DNA of 32,669 bases from Thermoplasmatota archaeon (GTDB lineage Archaea; Thermoplasmatota; Thermoplasmata; Thermoplasmatales; Thermoplasmataceae). The stretch is taken from positions 1 through 32,669 of the forward strand of contig JAMDDH010000058.1 in the NCBI GenBank assembly GCA_023488885.1. The letters run 5' to 3'. This document shows, piece after piece, positions 32,554 through 32,669 of this stretch (position 1 is its first letter; each line of letters starts with the position of its first letter). The position numbers and the translations under genes are program-made. The notes under the pieces are model-generated. The model ran no database searches. It was not told the DNA's origin and saw nothing but the letters and a program-made list of their open reading frames with translations.

Positions 32554-32669
32554 AGAGCAATATTTCTTGTGCAGATCGTAATCTGCATTGAATCTCTCAA
32601 TAAGGAACTTGTCAGATCCGGGATCCAGATCCCACTTCCAGAGATAGTTTACCTGTTTCCCTTTCCTCG
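32518..32669 (-). CDS. C-terminal end of a gene cut by the right edge
   Basis: The reverse strand is open from the window edge to a TGA at 32518-32520, giving 49 visible residues. The residues are rich in aromatic and charged amino acids (VNYLWKWDLDPGSDKF, NADYDLHKKYCSLF), quite unlike random translation. Only the C-terminus is visible, so the family cannot be named. It overlaps the 50-aa plus-strand frame by 36 bases tail to tail. Confidence 0.55.
   Translation of the reverse strand, partial: RKGKQVNYLWKWDLDPGSDKFLIERFNADYDLHKKYCSLFMQDLQNPLY

Noticed and set aside
1-32669. CRISPR arrays, tRNA or rRNA genes, complete insertion sequences
   Set aside because: No regularly spaced repeats, no cloverleaf with a T-loop GTTCGA context outside coding sequence, and no transposase were seen. 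GTTCGAA-like strings occur only within protein genes.

Overview
The window looks like chromosomal DNA of an acidophilic, thermophilic euryarchaeon of the Thermoplasmatales (Thermoplasma, Ferroplasma or 'plasma' acid-mine lineages). This rests on AT-rich TATA elements about 22-29 bases upstream of start codons (mostly leaderless transcripts), frequent TTG/GTG starts, heavy AGG/ATA codon use, an archaeal-type RtcB, ArgRS and Orc1/Cdc6, a GH15 enzyme of the Thermoplasma trehalase/glucoamylase type, a sulfocyanin-like blue copper protein, and a TPP riboswitch in front of a predicted thiamine transporter. The species cannot be fixed from the sequence alone.

Layout. 1-2.0 kb: a radical SAM gene cut by the left edge, a GNAT acetyltransferase behind a small winged-helix gene, and a 73-aa hypothetical, all on the minus strand. 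2.1-4.6 kb: rtcB followed by an overlapping amidohydrolase. 4.6-7.6 kb: a 988-aa exported, membrane-anchored, sequon-rich surface protein. 7.6-10.4 kb (minus): argS and a dehydroquinate-synthase-like protein that lacks its key catalytic residues. 10.6-12.4 kb: GH15 glycoside hydrolase. 12.5-16.4 kb: an apparent operon of two small unknown proteins and a short B-family DNA polymerase with a broken motif C (PolB2 type), converging on an Orc1/Cdc6 AAA+ paralogue. 16.4-18.9 kb: a B12-fold radical SAM protein and a small membrane protein.

18.9-23.6 kb is a thiamine locus. A textbook TPP riboswitch precedes four overlapping minus-strand genes (MFS transporter, thiD, an AIR-synthase/HypE-like kinase-fold protein, thiE), and tenA diverges on the plus strand. 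Together they cover uptake, HMP phosphorylation, coupling to thiamine phosphate and salvage. The AIR-synthase-like protein is a candidate for the final phosphorylation step.

23.6-24.1 kb has no convincing gene but contains several hairpins and is bounded by two GTTAA-N5-TTAAC sites. One of these abuts the promoter of a small HExxH putative metalloprotease. 24.7-28.3 kb (minus): a 2,4-dienoyl-CoA-reductase-like SDR, a sulfocyanin/SHOCT pair, a membrane-anchored winged-helix regulator with alternating GAAAT/ATTTC half-sites between it and the copper operon, and a GT4 glycosyltransferase. 28.4-31.3 kb: a tiny HTH-like gene divergent from an 851-aa membrane/surface protein whose promoter contains a near-perfect 26-bp inverted repeat. 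31.3-32.7 kb: a hairpin, a 190-aa hypothetical and two short convergent reading frames at the right edge, one possibly a gene remnant and one cut by the edge.

The strongest candidate for an under-described system is the polB2/orc locus. The degenerate AroB-like protein, the riboswitch-controlled thiamine operon and the regulator/palindrome/copper-protein arrangement are also worth attention.
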